Shown: in pieces, positions 1 through 6,762 of the stretch
Layout: each line of letters starts with the position of its first letter
How positions within the stretch are numbered: position 1 is the first letter of the stretch
Assembly: GCA_964404765.1 (NCBI GenBank)
Contig: CAYOLL010000221.1
Location: 1-9,259 of the forward strand
Origin: CAYOLL01 sp964404765 [NCBI: uncultured Gemmatimonadota bacterium]
GTDB taxonomy: Bacteria > 4572-55
Reading direction: 5' to 3'
Length of the DNA: 9,259 nucleotides
The notes under the pieces: generated by a model
The model's input: only the letters and a program-made list of their open reading frames with translations
The model's database searches: none
What the model was told of the DNA's origin: nothing
Position numbers and translations under genes: made by a program

Positions 1-33
1 CTTGTCCAACGGGTCTTTTTATAGTATGATTTC

Positions 34-63
34 AACGTCCGGAATGTATAATTTCCGGACGTT
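34..63. repeat. Perfect 11-bp inverted repeat downstream of the repeat-protein gene
   Basis: The arms AACGTCCGGAA (34-44) and TTCCGGACGTT (53-63) are perfectly complementary around an 8-base loop. The palindrome lies about 115 bases past the stop of the 500-residue gene. Neither strand has a T-run immediately after it, so it is not a canonical intrinsic terminator. It may be a 3'-end hairpin or a protein-binding palindrome. The rest of 1-178 shows no gene I can support. Confidence 0.6.
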
Positions 64-178
64 AAAAGGTCTTTTACGCCCCTAAATATTGTCGTGAGTT
101 CGCCAGCCTTTTTACGACGGAAACCATTATGCTGCTACTTGATTCCAAAAGCGCTACCCATACCTAACAGATGATACG

Positions 179-1681
179 CTACTTCGTTAACAGCAACTTC
201 GTTGCCAGCGCACCGGCGGCGCAGTTCAAGCTGTAATTCAAAACGCTTTTCATCGCGTTAGAAAGGCCGCTTGATCCGGGTGCGGCGGGTTGGCCGTGCA
301 GATCATGCTCGCACGAAGGCGCACCCGACACTGGCACGGCCGCTGCCGTAGGTAACGGGTAATAAGCCGCGCTGACCGGATAGGCCATTGGCGGTGCCGA
401 AACCGTCGTGTTGCCCGCTTGAGCGAACCCGCCGGCCGTCATCTGGGCCAGAGTTTGTTGCATCAAGGTTTGCATCAGCATCGCCCCAAATTGCTCCGGC
501 TTAAGCGCGACCGGACTTGGCGCAAGAGTCGCCATGTTTTCAGAGCCGGCAGTCTGCGCCGTTGCTGCGGTATTGTTCATTTGAACCGGCCCGCCGGCCG
601 TCATCTGGGCCAGGGTTTGTTGCATCACCGTTTGCAGTAGCATGACCCCAAGTTGTTCCGGCTTGAGCGCGATCGGAGCCGGTGCACTGTTTTCAGAGCC
701 GGCCGTCTGCGCCATTGTTGCGGCATTGCTCATTTGGGCAGGCCCGCCGGCAGTCATTTGCAGCAGGGTTTGTTGCATCAGAGTTTGCATCAGCATAGCC
801 CCAAACTGCTCCGGCTTAAGCGCTGCCGGAGCCGGTGTCCCTTGTGCCGGGACAGCCGCCATGTTTTCAGAGCCGTTATTTCCGACCGTCTGCGCCATCG
901 TTGCGGCATTGTTCGGTTGAGCCGGTCCGCCGGCAGTCATTTGTAGCAGCGTTTGCTGCATCACCGTTTGCAACAACATGGCCCCAAACTGTTCCGGCTT
1001 GAGCGCAGTCACTGCCGCAACGTTCGGCGTCTCATGCGTCGTGACAGCCGTCGTATTTTCAACGCGGCTATTTTCGGCTGTCTGCCTCAACGCTACGGAG
1101 TTTCCCGTTGGAGCGGACATCCCGGCCGTCATCTGGGCCAGGGTTTGCTGCATCACTGTTTGCAGTAGCATGGCCCCAAACTGTTCCGGCTTGAGCGCAG
1201 TCGCGGCCGAAGTTCCTGGCGTCCCTTGCGCCGCCGTATTTTCAGCGCCGGCATTGTCCGCTGTCTGAACCCGCGCCGCGGTATGGCCCGTTTGGGCAGG
1301 GTCGCCGGCAGTTATTTGCAACTGGGTTTCCTGACGCAAATTCTGCAGCAGCAACATTCCAAACCGTTCCGGCATAAACGCAGCCGGGGCTGAGGAACCC
1401 GGTGGACTCTGGTCGATCTCTGTTGCCGTGTTTTCAGCGTTCGGAGTTTGCGTCGAAGCGTGTGCCACGCTTGCCGGGCCGGTTGTTATTTGCAGCAGGG
1501 TTTGCTGGCGCAAGTTTTGCAGCAGCGTCATCTCAAATTGCTCCGGCTTGAACCGGATTGGAGCCACAGATTCGGGTTGGACGGAATCGCCCGATTGGGC
1601 AAAAGCGGCGGGCGCAGTCAACAAGACGCTCAGCAGCGTGAGCGCGATCCGGCAGATGTGACGCAGAGAATTGGCATTCAT
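179..1681 (-). CDS. Secreted protein with seven ~60-residue repeats, function unknown
   Basis: The 500-residue product starts with a Sec signal peptide: charged n-region, hydrophobic core at residues 13-24, and AFA before Q29 as the likely cleavage site. Seven copies of a unit like LKPEQFGAMLLQTVMQQTL plus QMTAGGPAQ begin near residues 44, 102, 163, 227, 288, 339 and 393. Each unit reads as a short amphipathic helix followed by an Ala/Thr/Pro/Asn-rich, probably flexible linker. Copies 3-7 are closest to each other, which suggests recent tandem expansion; copies 1-2 have diverged. The C-terminal ~70 residues are unique, with two cysteines (457 and 487) and a closing Leu/Ala-rich helix. The start is supported by AAGGAG nine bases upstream. 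A consensus sigma-54 promoter precedes the gene and the neighbouring gene encodes a sigma-54 activator, so expression is probably inducible. I do not recognise a family. Export into the envelope or medium is inferred from the leader. Confidence 0.85.
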   Translation of the reverse strand: MNANSLRHICRIALTLLSVLLTAPAAFAQSGDSVQPESVAPIRFKPEQFEMTLLQNLRQQTLLQITTGPASVAHASTQTPNAENTATEIDQSPPGSSAPAAFMPERFGMLLLQNLRQETQLQITAGDPAQTGHTAARVQTADNAGAENTAAQGTPGTSAATALKPEQFGAMLLQTVMQQTLAQMTAGMSAPTGNSVALRQTAENSRVENTTAVTTHETPNVAAVTALKPEQFGAMLLQTVMQQTLLQMTAGGPAQPNNAATMAQTVGNNGSENMAAVPAQGTPAPAALKPEQFGAMLMQTLMQQTLLQMTAGGPAQMSNAATMAQTAGSENSAPAPIALKPEQLGVMLLQTVMQQTLAQMTAGGPVQMNNTAATAQTAGSENMATLAPSPVALKPEQFGAMLMQTLMQQTLAQMTAGGFAQAGNTTVSAPPMAYPVSAAYYPLPTAAAVPVSGAPSCEHDLHGQPAAPGSSGLSNAMKSVLNYSLNCAAGALATKLLLTK

Positions 1682-1760
1682 GATTAAACACTCCTTATTT
1701 GGATTTGAACTTACGATTGAACGGCCATTTGGCCAAGTTAGAACAACGCTTCAGCATTAT

Positions 1761-1775
1761 GCAAAGCCCGTGCCA
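1761..1775 (-). promoter_or_regulatory. Sigma-54 (-24/-12) promoter for the repeat-protein gene
   Basis: On the minus strand the site reads TGGCACGGGCTTTGCA. This matches the sigma-54 consensus TGGCACG-N4-TTGCW at every specified position, with the required GG-N10-GC spacing. It predicts a start of transcription near 1749 and a leader of roughly 70 bases before the ATG at 1681. The AAA+ activator gene ends about 125 bases upstream on the same strand. Confidence 0.85.
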
Positions 1776-1863
1776 AACTGAAGCCGCGCCGTCGTATTCA
1801 CGTAAGTTGTTTATCATGAACGCATTAAGATTTTCTGCCAGGTCATGCAAAACGGCAATGCCT

Positions 1864-1880
1864 GTAACAGAACGTAACAG
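1864..1880. promoter_or_regulatory. Possible activator-binding site: two GTAACAG direct repeats
   Basis: GTAACAG occurs at 1864-1870 and again at 1874-1880, a period of 10 bp, so both copies face the same side of the helix. The pair lies about 90-105 bp upstream of the sigma-54 promoter, where enhancer sites for bacterial enhancer-binding proteins usually sit. The role is inferred from position only. The motif is short and not palindromic, whereas Fis-type activators usually bind palindromes. Confidence 0.25.
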
Positions 1881-1899
1881 CTCTACTAAAATCGGTCTA

Positions 1900-3372
1900 T
1901 CAAAAATTGCCAACTGCCTGCTTCATCAACCGCCGCATCAGCGCCGGCCGGCTGATGCCCAATTGCCGGGCCGCTTCCGACTTGTTACCTTTCACCAAAC
2001 CGAGCGCATGTTGAATATGCTCGACTTCTACTTCGTCCAACGGCCGAATCACAGCCGCTTTGCCGTGACCGTTGTTGGCGTTCGATGTCATTCGGGCCGG
2101 CAGGCTGTCCGTGGTTAAGACGTCGCCGACGGTCAAGTGCATCAGGCGCTGCACTTCGTTTTTGAGTTGGCGCACGTTGCCGGGCCACGCCTGCTGCTGC
2201 CAATGGGTCATCAATTCCGGCGCTACGGCGCGGATCTGCTTCTTTAGCTTCTTGTTAAATTCCACCACAAATTGCTCGGCCAGAATCGGAATATCCTCGC
2301 GCCGTTCGCGCAGCGCCGGCACGTGAATGGGAAAGACATTGAGCCGGTAATACAGATCGGGCAAAAAGCGGCCGCTCTCCACCAACTCGGTCAAATTCCG
2401 GTTGACCGCAGCCATGACCCGCACGTCTAACGGCCGATCCAACGTGTCGCCCACCCGCCGCAAAGTCTGCGTCTCCAGCACCCGCAGCAACTTGTTCTGA
2501 AAGCTGAGCGGCGTCTTGTCAATTTCGTCCAGAAAAATCGTGCCGCCGTTGGCGTGCTCAAACAGGCCGCGCTTATCTTCCACCGCGCCGGTGAACGCGC
2601 CGCGCCTGTGGCCAAACAACTCGCTCTCCAGCAGGCTTTCGGGAAAGGCCGTGCAGTTGACCGCCACAAACGGCTCTTTCTTGCGGCCGCTGTGATAGTG
2701 AATGGCCTGGGCGATCACTTCCTTGCCCGTGCCGGTCTCGCCCAGCAGCAGCACGCTGACCGACGAGTCCAGCACGCAGTTCATCAGTTGCATCACCTTC
2801 TTCATGGCCTTGCTTTCGCCCAGCAGCCCTTTGAACTGATAGTGGCCTTCGACCGCCTTTTGCAGATGGATGTTCTTTTTGCGCAGTTTTTCCACCAGCC
2901 GGGCGTTCATGATGGTCACGGCCAATTGCGCGGCCACGGCCTCGAAGATGATCAGTTCGTCCGGCGTGACCGTGTAAGCCGGCGCAAATTCGGCGGACAA
3001 GACCCCAATGGTTTCCGCGGCCTGCTCCGGATGGGGCTTGACCGTCAGCGGCACACAGACCAGCGGCGGCTGATGGACGCTTTGCCCGGTCACCGCCACC
3101 TGCCCGGCTAAATCCCGGCAAAAAGCGGCTTCCGGGTCGGTCAAAACACGTTTATGGCGATCCAGACCCAGGCGCAGGCAGAGCGCGCGGTCATCGGCGT
3201 AGGTTAAGACCAGGATGCGGGTCAGGCCGGCAATATCCAGCAGCCGCTCCAGCATGGAGCGGGCCAGGCCGGGGATATCGGTCACGGCCAGCAGACTGCT
3301 GGTTTCCAGCAATTGCAGCAAGGAGCGGCGCTGCTGCTTAAGCTGCTGCAGTTCCGTGTTCATGTTCGTCAT
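1900..3372 (-). CDS. Sigma-54-dependent transcriptional activator, GAF-AAA+-Fis architecture
   Basis: The 490-residue product is a bacterial enhancer-binding protein with all parts present. A coiled N-terminus leads into a GAF-like sensor domain (about 25-160). The AAA+ domain (about 183-350) has Walker A GETGTGKE (211-218), the sigma-54-contacting GAFTGA loop (258-263) and Walker B GGTIFLDEID (276-285). YYRLNVF (341-347) and WPGNVRQLKN (396-405) are also typical of the family. A Fis-type helix-turn-helix closes the protein (about 447-484). Known members hydrolyse ATP to open sigma-54 promoter complexes. GAF domains in this class often sense a small molecule, but the ligand here cannot be read. 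A GAGGTGA site just upstream supports the start. The hairpin of a structured repeat ends 24 bases before the ATG, so read-through or attenuation may govern expression. The likely target is the sigma-54 promoter at 1761-1775. Confidence 0.95.
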   Translation of the reverse strand: MTNMNTELQQLKQQRRSLLQLLETSSLLAVTDIPGLARSMLERLLDIAGLTRILVLTYADDRALCLRLGLDRHKRVLTDPEAAFCRDLAGQVAVTGQSVHQPPLVCVPLTVKPHPEQAAETIGVLSAEFAPAYTVTPDELIIFEAVAAQLAVTIMNARLVEKLRKKNIHLQKAVEGHYQFKGLLGESKAMKKVMQLMNCVLDSSVSVLLLGETGTGKEVIAQAIHYHSGRKKEPFVAVNCTAFPESLLESELFGHRRGAFTGAVEDKRGLFEHANGGTIFLDEIDKTPLSFQNKLLRVLETQTLRRVGDTLDRPLDVRVMAAVNRNLTELVESGRFLPDLYYRLNVFPIHVPALRERREDIPILAEQFVVEFNKKLKKQIRAVAPELMTHWQQQAWPGNVRQLKNEVQRLMHLTVGDVLTTDSLPARMTSNANNGHGKAAVIRPLDEVEVEHIQHALGLVKGNKSEAARQLGISRPALMRRLMKQAVGNF

Positions 3373-3395
3373 GGGTTCACCTCTTTTTGGGATAT

Positions 3396-3445
3396 AAAAA
3401 AGCCCGCCCGACAGCCGCCCAAAGGGCCGTCAGACAGGCTTTTTT
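3396..3445 (-). terminator. Intrinsic terminator or attenuator hairpin, repeat copy 1
   Basis: The minus-strand RNA forms a long stem (GCCUGUCUGACGGCCC, loop UUU, GGGCGGCUGUCGGGCGGGC) followed by six U residues. Several pairs are U-G wobbles that would become A-C mismatches on the other strand, so the minus-strand transcript is the structured one. It would end transcripts from the upstream toxin/immunity operon. It also lies 24 bases before the activator start codon, so it could act as a leader attenuator. Confidence 0.75.
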
Positions 3446-3565
3446 GACATAGAAACGCCATGCCGGTGACGGTTGCCTTTGGGTGGCTTGTCCTGAGCCT
3501 GTCGAAGGGCCGTGAGCGCCCGCCCTGGCCGAGAGACTTGCCGGTCGTAGGCCAGGGGCGGGGTT
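3396..3565 (-). repeat. Structured repeat element, copy 1 (direct repeat of 7649-7797)
   Basis: This stretch matches 7649-7797 in the same orientation. Read on the minus strand it holds stem I (3519-3562), a conserved linker with CCGTCA, hairpin II (3445-3460) and the terminator. The 19-base loop of stem I (3531-3549) is identical in both copies. Copy 1 carries 23 extra bases at 3487-3509. It begins 25 bases after the stop of the immunity-like gene at 3590. I do not recognise it as a known riboswitch or RNA family. Confidence 0.8.
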
Positions 3566-3589
3566 GGTTTTTCATTGGTCAGTGAAACA

Positions 3590-4138
3590 TTAATCGGACG
3601 CTTTTTTGATCACACTCTCCGGTACAAAATGAATCGTTTCAAAAACGATCTCTTTTGGCCCCAGAAACCCTTTACCAATGACAAAATCCATTTGCTCGTC
3701 TTTGGGCATTTCTTGGTGCGTCGTATGAGCTTTAGCCGTAAAGTCTAAATCTTTTTTAGCGCCGGGGCCTATTTCGACAACAGGATTTTCGTCAACGTGC
3801 TCATATAAAAATTTAAACATTTTGCGATCTTCGTCGGTTGGACTTTGGTCATATTCATAATACTTTGAGTCTAAAACAAATTGTCGCACATCAATCGTAA
3901 AGCTTTCGGTGGAACGATTCTCAACTTCAATAGAAACATAAACAGAAACGCTTTCATAAAAGGAGCGAAGGTAATAACCCGCGCTGGATTTATATGTTAT
4001 ATCCTTACTAATGAGCGTAATTTCCCGTGTGTTCAAGTTGTTATTTGTAACAACGAATCTGTCGGGCGGGGGTGTGCACATTAGGAGAGAAAACAAAGTA
4101 GCATAAATTAACCCGCGCTTTTTGTAAGCCCAACTCAT
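3590..4138 (-). CDS. Exported probable lipoprotein, candidate immunity protein for the zincin effector
   Basis: The 182-residue protein begins with a KKR-bearing n-region, a hydrophobic stretch and SLLMC at 17-21. This is a weak lipobox because Met precedes Cys21; an uncleaved or ordinary Sec leader is the alternative. The rest looks beta-rich. A 'VSIEVENRSTESFTIDVRQFVL' type segment (about residues 49-70, with a bulk of alternating hydrophobics) and a later 'GPGAKKDLDF' segment recall Ig-like accessory domains such as DUF4352. That is an impression, not an identification. The start codon overlaps the upstream effector stop as ATGA (4135-4138), and AAGGAGG sits just before it, so translation is coupled. 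This tight toxin-then-partner order is the basis for calling it immunity. It is noticeably more AT-rich than the activator gene. Confidence 0.7.
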   Translation of the reverse strand: MSWAYKKRGLIYATLFSLLMCTPPPDRFVVTNNNLNTREITLISKDITYKSSAGYYLRSFYESVSVYVSIEVENRSTESFTIDVRQFVLDSKYYEYDQSPTDEDRKMFKFLYEHVDENPVVEIGPGAKKDLDFTAKAHTTHQEMPKDEQMDFVIGKGFLGPKEIVFETIHFVPESVIKKASD

Positions 4139-4905
4139 TTTTCCTCCTTATCTTTTTCTTTTTCCTCTTCTTTCTTTTTCTTTTCCGCTTCCCGCGCCAT
4201 CTTTTCTTTCAATCGCTCAAAGTAATGACGGGCTATGATATCGGCCGACTTCTCGGTATAGAAATGCTCATGTTCTCCAAAAGAGCTTGTGGCGGCGGAA
4301 ATTCCGCTGGGAATAGCAAAAGCCGGCAGATAGGCGGGACCTGCTTTTTGGCTTTGTAAATAATGTCCATACTCGTGTACAAACAAATCTTCACTGTTCG
4401 TGCTAACTTCAGTTCCTATGTGTGCAGTAATAACGCTTCCAAGTGTAAAGCCTCCCCAGGGTCCGCGATTGGTTTCAATCAACGTGGCGCCGTAGCCATG
4501 CGTCACATCCTGAACCATTCCCATCATATTTGCCCCATGTCCGGCAACGACCCCGGCCAGCTGCTGCGGCAATTGCCAGGTCAGCTTGCTGGCGAACTGC
4601 CCCAAACCGCCGCGCCCGAAAGAACTCCAAATTTGCGCTGAATTTCCGGCATAGCGCGAACCCCGGCTTAAGGCCCCGCCAAAGCCTTCGCCTTTGACCA
4701 GGCCAGTAACAAGTCCAACCAGAAAATCGTCCACAATAGCAAAACGGCCGTCCGGGTCCACGTAGCGCACCGGGTTGTTATAAGCATATTGATAGGGCGT
4801 CCAGCCGGGCACTTTTTCCGCCAACGGATCCACGCTGACAAAACGGGCCTGAGCGTTTACCACGCCCAGGGCTAACAGAGTAACAATCATCCATACCTTT
4901 TTCAT
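4135..4905 (-). CDS. Sec-exported orphan RHS-tail effector with HEYGH zincin-like domain
   Basis: The product has 256 residues. Residues 1-20 form a Sec leader ending AQA. Residue 21 starts an RHS core tail directly (RFVSVDPLAE, then GWTPYQYAYNNP and YVDPDGRF, to about 54). A new domain follows, with HEYGH at 177-181 and a downstream TEKSAD around 217-222 that could give the third zinc ligand. HEYGH-LQS-GPAYL-IPS-TE patterns are familiar at the C-termini of RHS proteins from Bacteroidota-like genomes. A metallopeptidase role is inferred. The last ~20 residues are almost all Lys and Glu. AAGGAG lies six bases before the ATG. The start overlaps the transglutaminase-like stop (ATGA at 4902-4905), and the stop overlaps the next gene in the same way. 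No RHS repeats or secretion-system N-terminal domain are present, and the reading frame is intact. Confidence 0.85.
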   Translation of the reverse strand: MKKVWMIVTLLALGVVNAQARFVSVDPLAEKVPGWTPYQYAYNNPVRYVDPDGRFAIVDDFLVGLVTGLVKGEGFGGALSRGSRYAGNSAQIWSSFGRGGLGQFASKLTWQLPQQLAGVVAGHGANMMGMVQDVTHGYGATLIETNRGPWGGFTLGSVITAHIGTEVSTNSEDLFVHEYGHYLQSQKAGPAYLPAFAIPSGISAATSSFGEHEHFYTEKSADIIARHYFERLKEKMAREAEKKKKEEEKEKDKEEK

Positions 4906-5900
4906 TTTGCGCTCCTTTTCTCAAGAGTGATTTGGTTCAGAATGGTTTGACGATATTTTTCATCCGTCGCCGGATGGGTCGGCAACCAACCCAGGTCTTC
5001 GGCTTTTTCAAAGCAGGTCAGGTTTTGGCGCAGCAGACTGTCGAAATAGGCGCGTTCATGACCTGGCACGTCCGCGCTGCGGGTGTAGCCTTTGGCCTTG
5101 AGTTCTCGCGCCAAAATTCGGCCATAGGCGTTCCCTTTGCCGGCCAGAATCTCGGCATTGGTCGGATAACACGTTAAAATAAGATCACAGACCGTAATCG
5201 CCTTTTCATAATCCTTTGTTTGAAGGCAGTGCTCGTAAAGCGTCTGAAGCATCAGCCCGACCGTCTCTTTTTTGGTTAAGTCTTGCAGGTAGATGCCGCT
5301 TTGCAGCGCCTTAGCCGTGATGCCGTTCTGCTCGATAATCCAGGCGTCGCGGGCGCGGTGGCCGCCGCTCGTGGCTTCGATATTCCACATCTCGCCGGTC
5401 GCTTCGTCCCGATAGCGGCAAAAGATATGCAACGGCGCGGTCACCGCGACAACATTTACGCCCACTTTTTGGCACAGGATGACAAACAGCAGCGGCATGG
5501 AAACGCAGTTGCCTTTTTTGGTGGTCAGGAAATTGGCCAGCAATTTGTTGCCGATCTTTGTGCCCATGGGGTCGGACAGATCGTAAGTATACGGCGTATG
5601 GTCATTCCAGGGGCCGGGTTCGAATAAATACACTTGCACGGCTTGCACCTTATCCCGACCGGCCGTGCGCGTCCCCAGCATCAGCTTAATTTCCGAGGCT
5701 ATGTCATTCAGGCGGGCCACTTGCGCATCCATACGGATGGTGTCGGCGATCATTTGATCCACGGTCAGCTTGGCTACGGCGAGATCAATCTCTTCTTCCG
5801 GCAAAGCCAGAATATCCGTGATGGTCATGGCCGGGCCGCTGATAGCGGTGGCCGGCCAAACCATGACGAACAAAAGAAAGACCAGTCGTATTATCCGCAT
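4902..5900 (-). CDS. Secreted transglutaminase-like (SirB1-type) protein with helical C-terminal region
   Basis: The 332-residue product begins with a signal peptide (MRIIRLVFLLFVMVWPATA, cleavage near residue 19-22). A transglutaminase-core-2-like domain follows, with KKGNCVSMP (catalytic Cys132), APLHIFCRY (His158) and WNIEATSGGH (acidic Glu175). Order and spacing fit the cysteine-histidine-acid triad of the SirB1/transglutaminase-like superfamily. Residues from about 210 on look TPR-like (YEKAITVCDLIL, then AEILAGKGNAYGRILARELKAKG). The gene heads the operon and overlaps the zincin effector gene by ATGA, so the two are probably made together. AAGGAG nine bases upstream supports the start. 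It could process or cross-link envelope proteins, mature the effector, or be an effector itself; nothing in the sequence decides. The substrate is unknown. Confidence 0.8.
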   Translation of the reverse strand: MRIIRLVFLLFVMVWPATAISGPAMTITDILALPEEEIDLAVAKLTVDQMIADTIRMDAQVARLNDIASEIKLMLGTRTAGRDKVQAVQVYLFEPGPWNDHTPYTYDLSDPMGTKIGNKLLANFLTTKKGNCVSMPLLFVILCQKVGVNVVAVTAPLHIFCRYRDEATGEMWNIEATSGGHRARDAWIIEQNGITAKALQSGIYLQDLTKKETVGLMLQTLYEHCLQTKDYEKAITVCDLILTCYPTNAEILAGKGNAYGRILARELKAKGYTRSADVPGHERAYFDSLLRQNLTCFEKAEDLGWLPTHPATDEKYRQTILNQITLEKRSAK

Positions 5901-5966
5901 AATCGCAACTCCTTGCCTATTGCTTTTTCTTTGAGCGCAGCCTGCGAGAATGTTGAAATAAACCTG

Positions 5967-6092
5967 TCAAGTTGGGTTGCCGTTTACCGCGCTATGGGTA
6001 GCGACACAGGGGTTACTTTTTTTCAACCTGTGCGTGGCGATGGACAACCGGACGATGACGAGCAAAAGAAGACCCGGAAAACGCGCCCACAT
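5967..6092 (-). pseudogene. 41-codon ORF resembling a detached signal peptide
   Basis: This short frame encodes a product beginning MWARFPGLLLLVIVRLS, a hydrophobic leader-like start, and then runs into a charged tail and stops. The first ~60 bases resemble the start of the transglutaminase-like gene downstream: ATGACGAACAAAAGAAAGAC at 5863-5882 against ATGACGAGCAAAAGAAGACC at 6055-6074 on the plus strand, at a similar distance from each ATG. It may be a leftover leader from a duplicated or replaced cassette, or a chance frame. The remaining sequence between 5901 and 6104 shows no other gene. Confidence 0.3.
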
Positions 6093-6104
6093 TCCGGACT
6101 TCCC

Positions 6105-6746
6105 TCATTTGACCTTAAAAACGGATTCTTCCTTCGACCAATACACATTTTCTTGGTTGTTTTCCCACCACATCAGCAATTCTTGCTTCGTTCCGGGCAT
6201 AGTGGAACTATGGCTTATTTTGTCTAAAAGCGTATCTCCAGTCGCTATTTGAAAACAGACAAGAGCTAAAGTACCCACAGTACCTACATCTGAACTGCCG
6301 TTAAGCGATGTCGTATTATCCGTTTCGCTAATCAACCAGAATAAGAGCTTTTTATCCACACTTTCGTTAGAAGGCTCACCGCGGTGTTTAAAAATTATGC
6401 TGCACAGCACAATAAGCAAATCCTTATGAATTGGATTCCTGCCTTTTTTCTCAATAGCCGCTTCGATATTTTTTATCGCCGAAATATCAAAGTTGTCAAT
6501 AATTACGTCTCGCAGGAATTTTTTAGCAGACTTGCTTTGCTCTTTCGTTATTTCATCGAGCAAAAACGGGATAACCGGGTCGCCAATTTCAGTGACGTTG
6601 GCGGAAAATTGCTGGGCGGCCAGGCTATCGCCGGCGTTTATTTTGTCTAATAGCGCCCGCATCTCCGCTTGCTTTTTTTGCGTCATGCTCGGATTTTGAC
6701 AACCGACCGCGCAAATAATCAAAAGCACGATGGTTATGTACTTCAT
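6105..6746 (-). CDS. HEAT-like lipoprotein, candidate immunity protein for the HET-C/PLC-like effector
   Basis: The preferred start is the ATG at 6746 (213 residues). It has AAAGGAG about ten bases upstream and opens directly with a lipoprotein leader (MKYITIVLLIICAVGC, Cys16 after AVG). A longer frame from 6782 would overlap the effector gene and add 12 residues before the leader, so I reject it. The mature part is largely helical. A segment 'IGDPVIPFLLDEIT' resembles a HEAT repeat, and a closing 'ELLMWWENNQENVYW' is of a kind often seen in HEAT-like proteins. The gene starts 16 bases after the effector stop. Gene order and envelope location suggest it neutralises the preceding effector. The exact family is unknown. 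Confidence 0.7.
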   Translation of the reverse strand: MKYITIVLLIICAVGCQNPSMTQKKQAEMRALLDKINAGDSLAAQQFSANVTEIGDPVIPFLLDEITKEQSKSAKKFLRDVIIDNFDISAIKNIEAAIEKKGRNPIHKDLLIVLCSIIFKHRGEPSNESVDKKLLFWLISETDNTTSLNGSSDVGTVGTLALVCFQIATGDTLLDKISHSSTMPGTKQELLMWWENNQENVYWSKEESVFKVK

Positions 6747-6762
6747 AAAGTAAAAGCTCCTT

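Noticed and set aside
419-1268. Several plus-strand frames with repeated peptide units
   Set aside because: They are antisense readings of the seven-repeat gene; their periodicity is inherited from it.
1695-1913. 72-codon minus-strand frame after the activator gene
   Set aside because: It needs a TTG start inside the activator's last codons, resembles nothing, and runs through the consensus sigma-54 promoter.
1699-2118. 139-codon plus-strand frame
   Set aside because: It crosses the promoter region and the antisense of the activator HTH, with no supporting motif.
2554-3111. Plus-strand open frame of 185 codons across the activator gene
   Set aside because: It is the antisense of the conserved GAF/AAA+ region, His/Gln-rich and without a plausible RBS or domain. 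GC-rich genes commonly produce such frames.
3538-3553. Second sigma-54-like site with GG-N10-GC spacing inside repeat copy 1
   Set aside because: Only the TGGC and the final GC match; the remaining consensus bases do not. The sequence is better explained as the stem and loop of the repeated RNA element.
3369-3575. 68-codon minus-strand frame inside repeat copy 1
   Set aside because: It crosses the structured element and terminator, and the second copy of the element has a different length and no matching frame. The conservation is explained by RNA pairing.
5965-5970. TTGACA (minus strand) as a -35 for the transglutaminase-like gene
   Set aside because: A perfect -35 hexamer, but no credible -10 hexamer lies 16-18 bases downstream.
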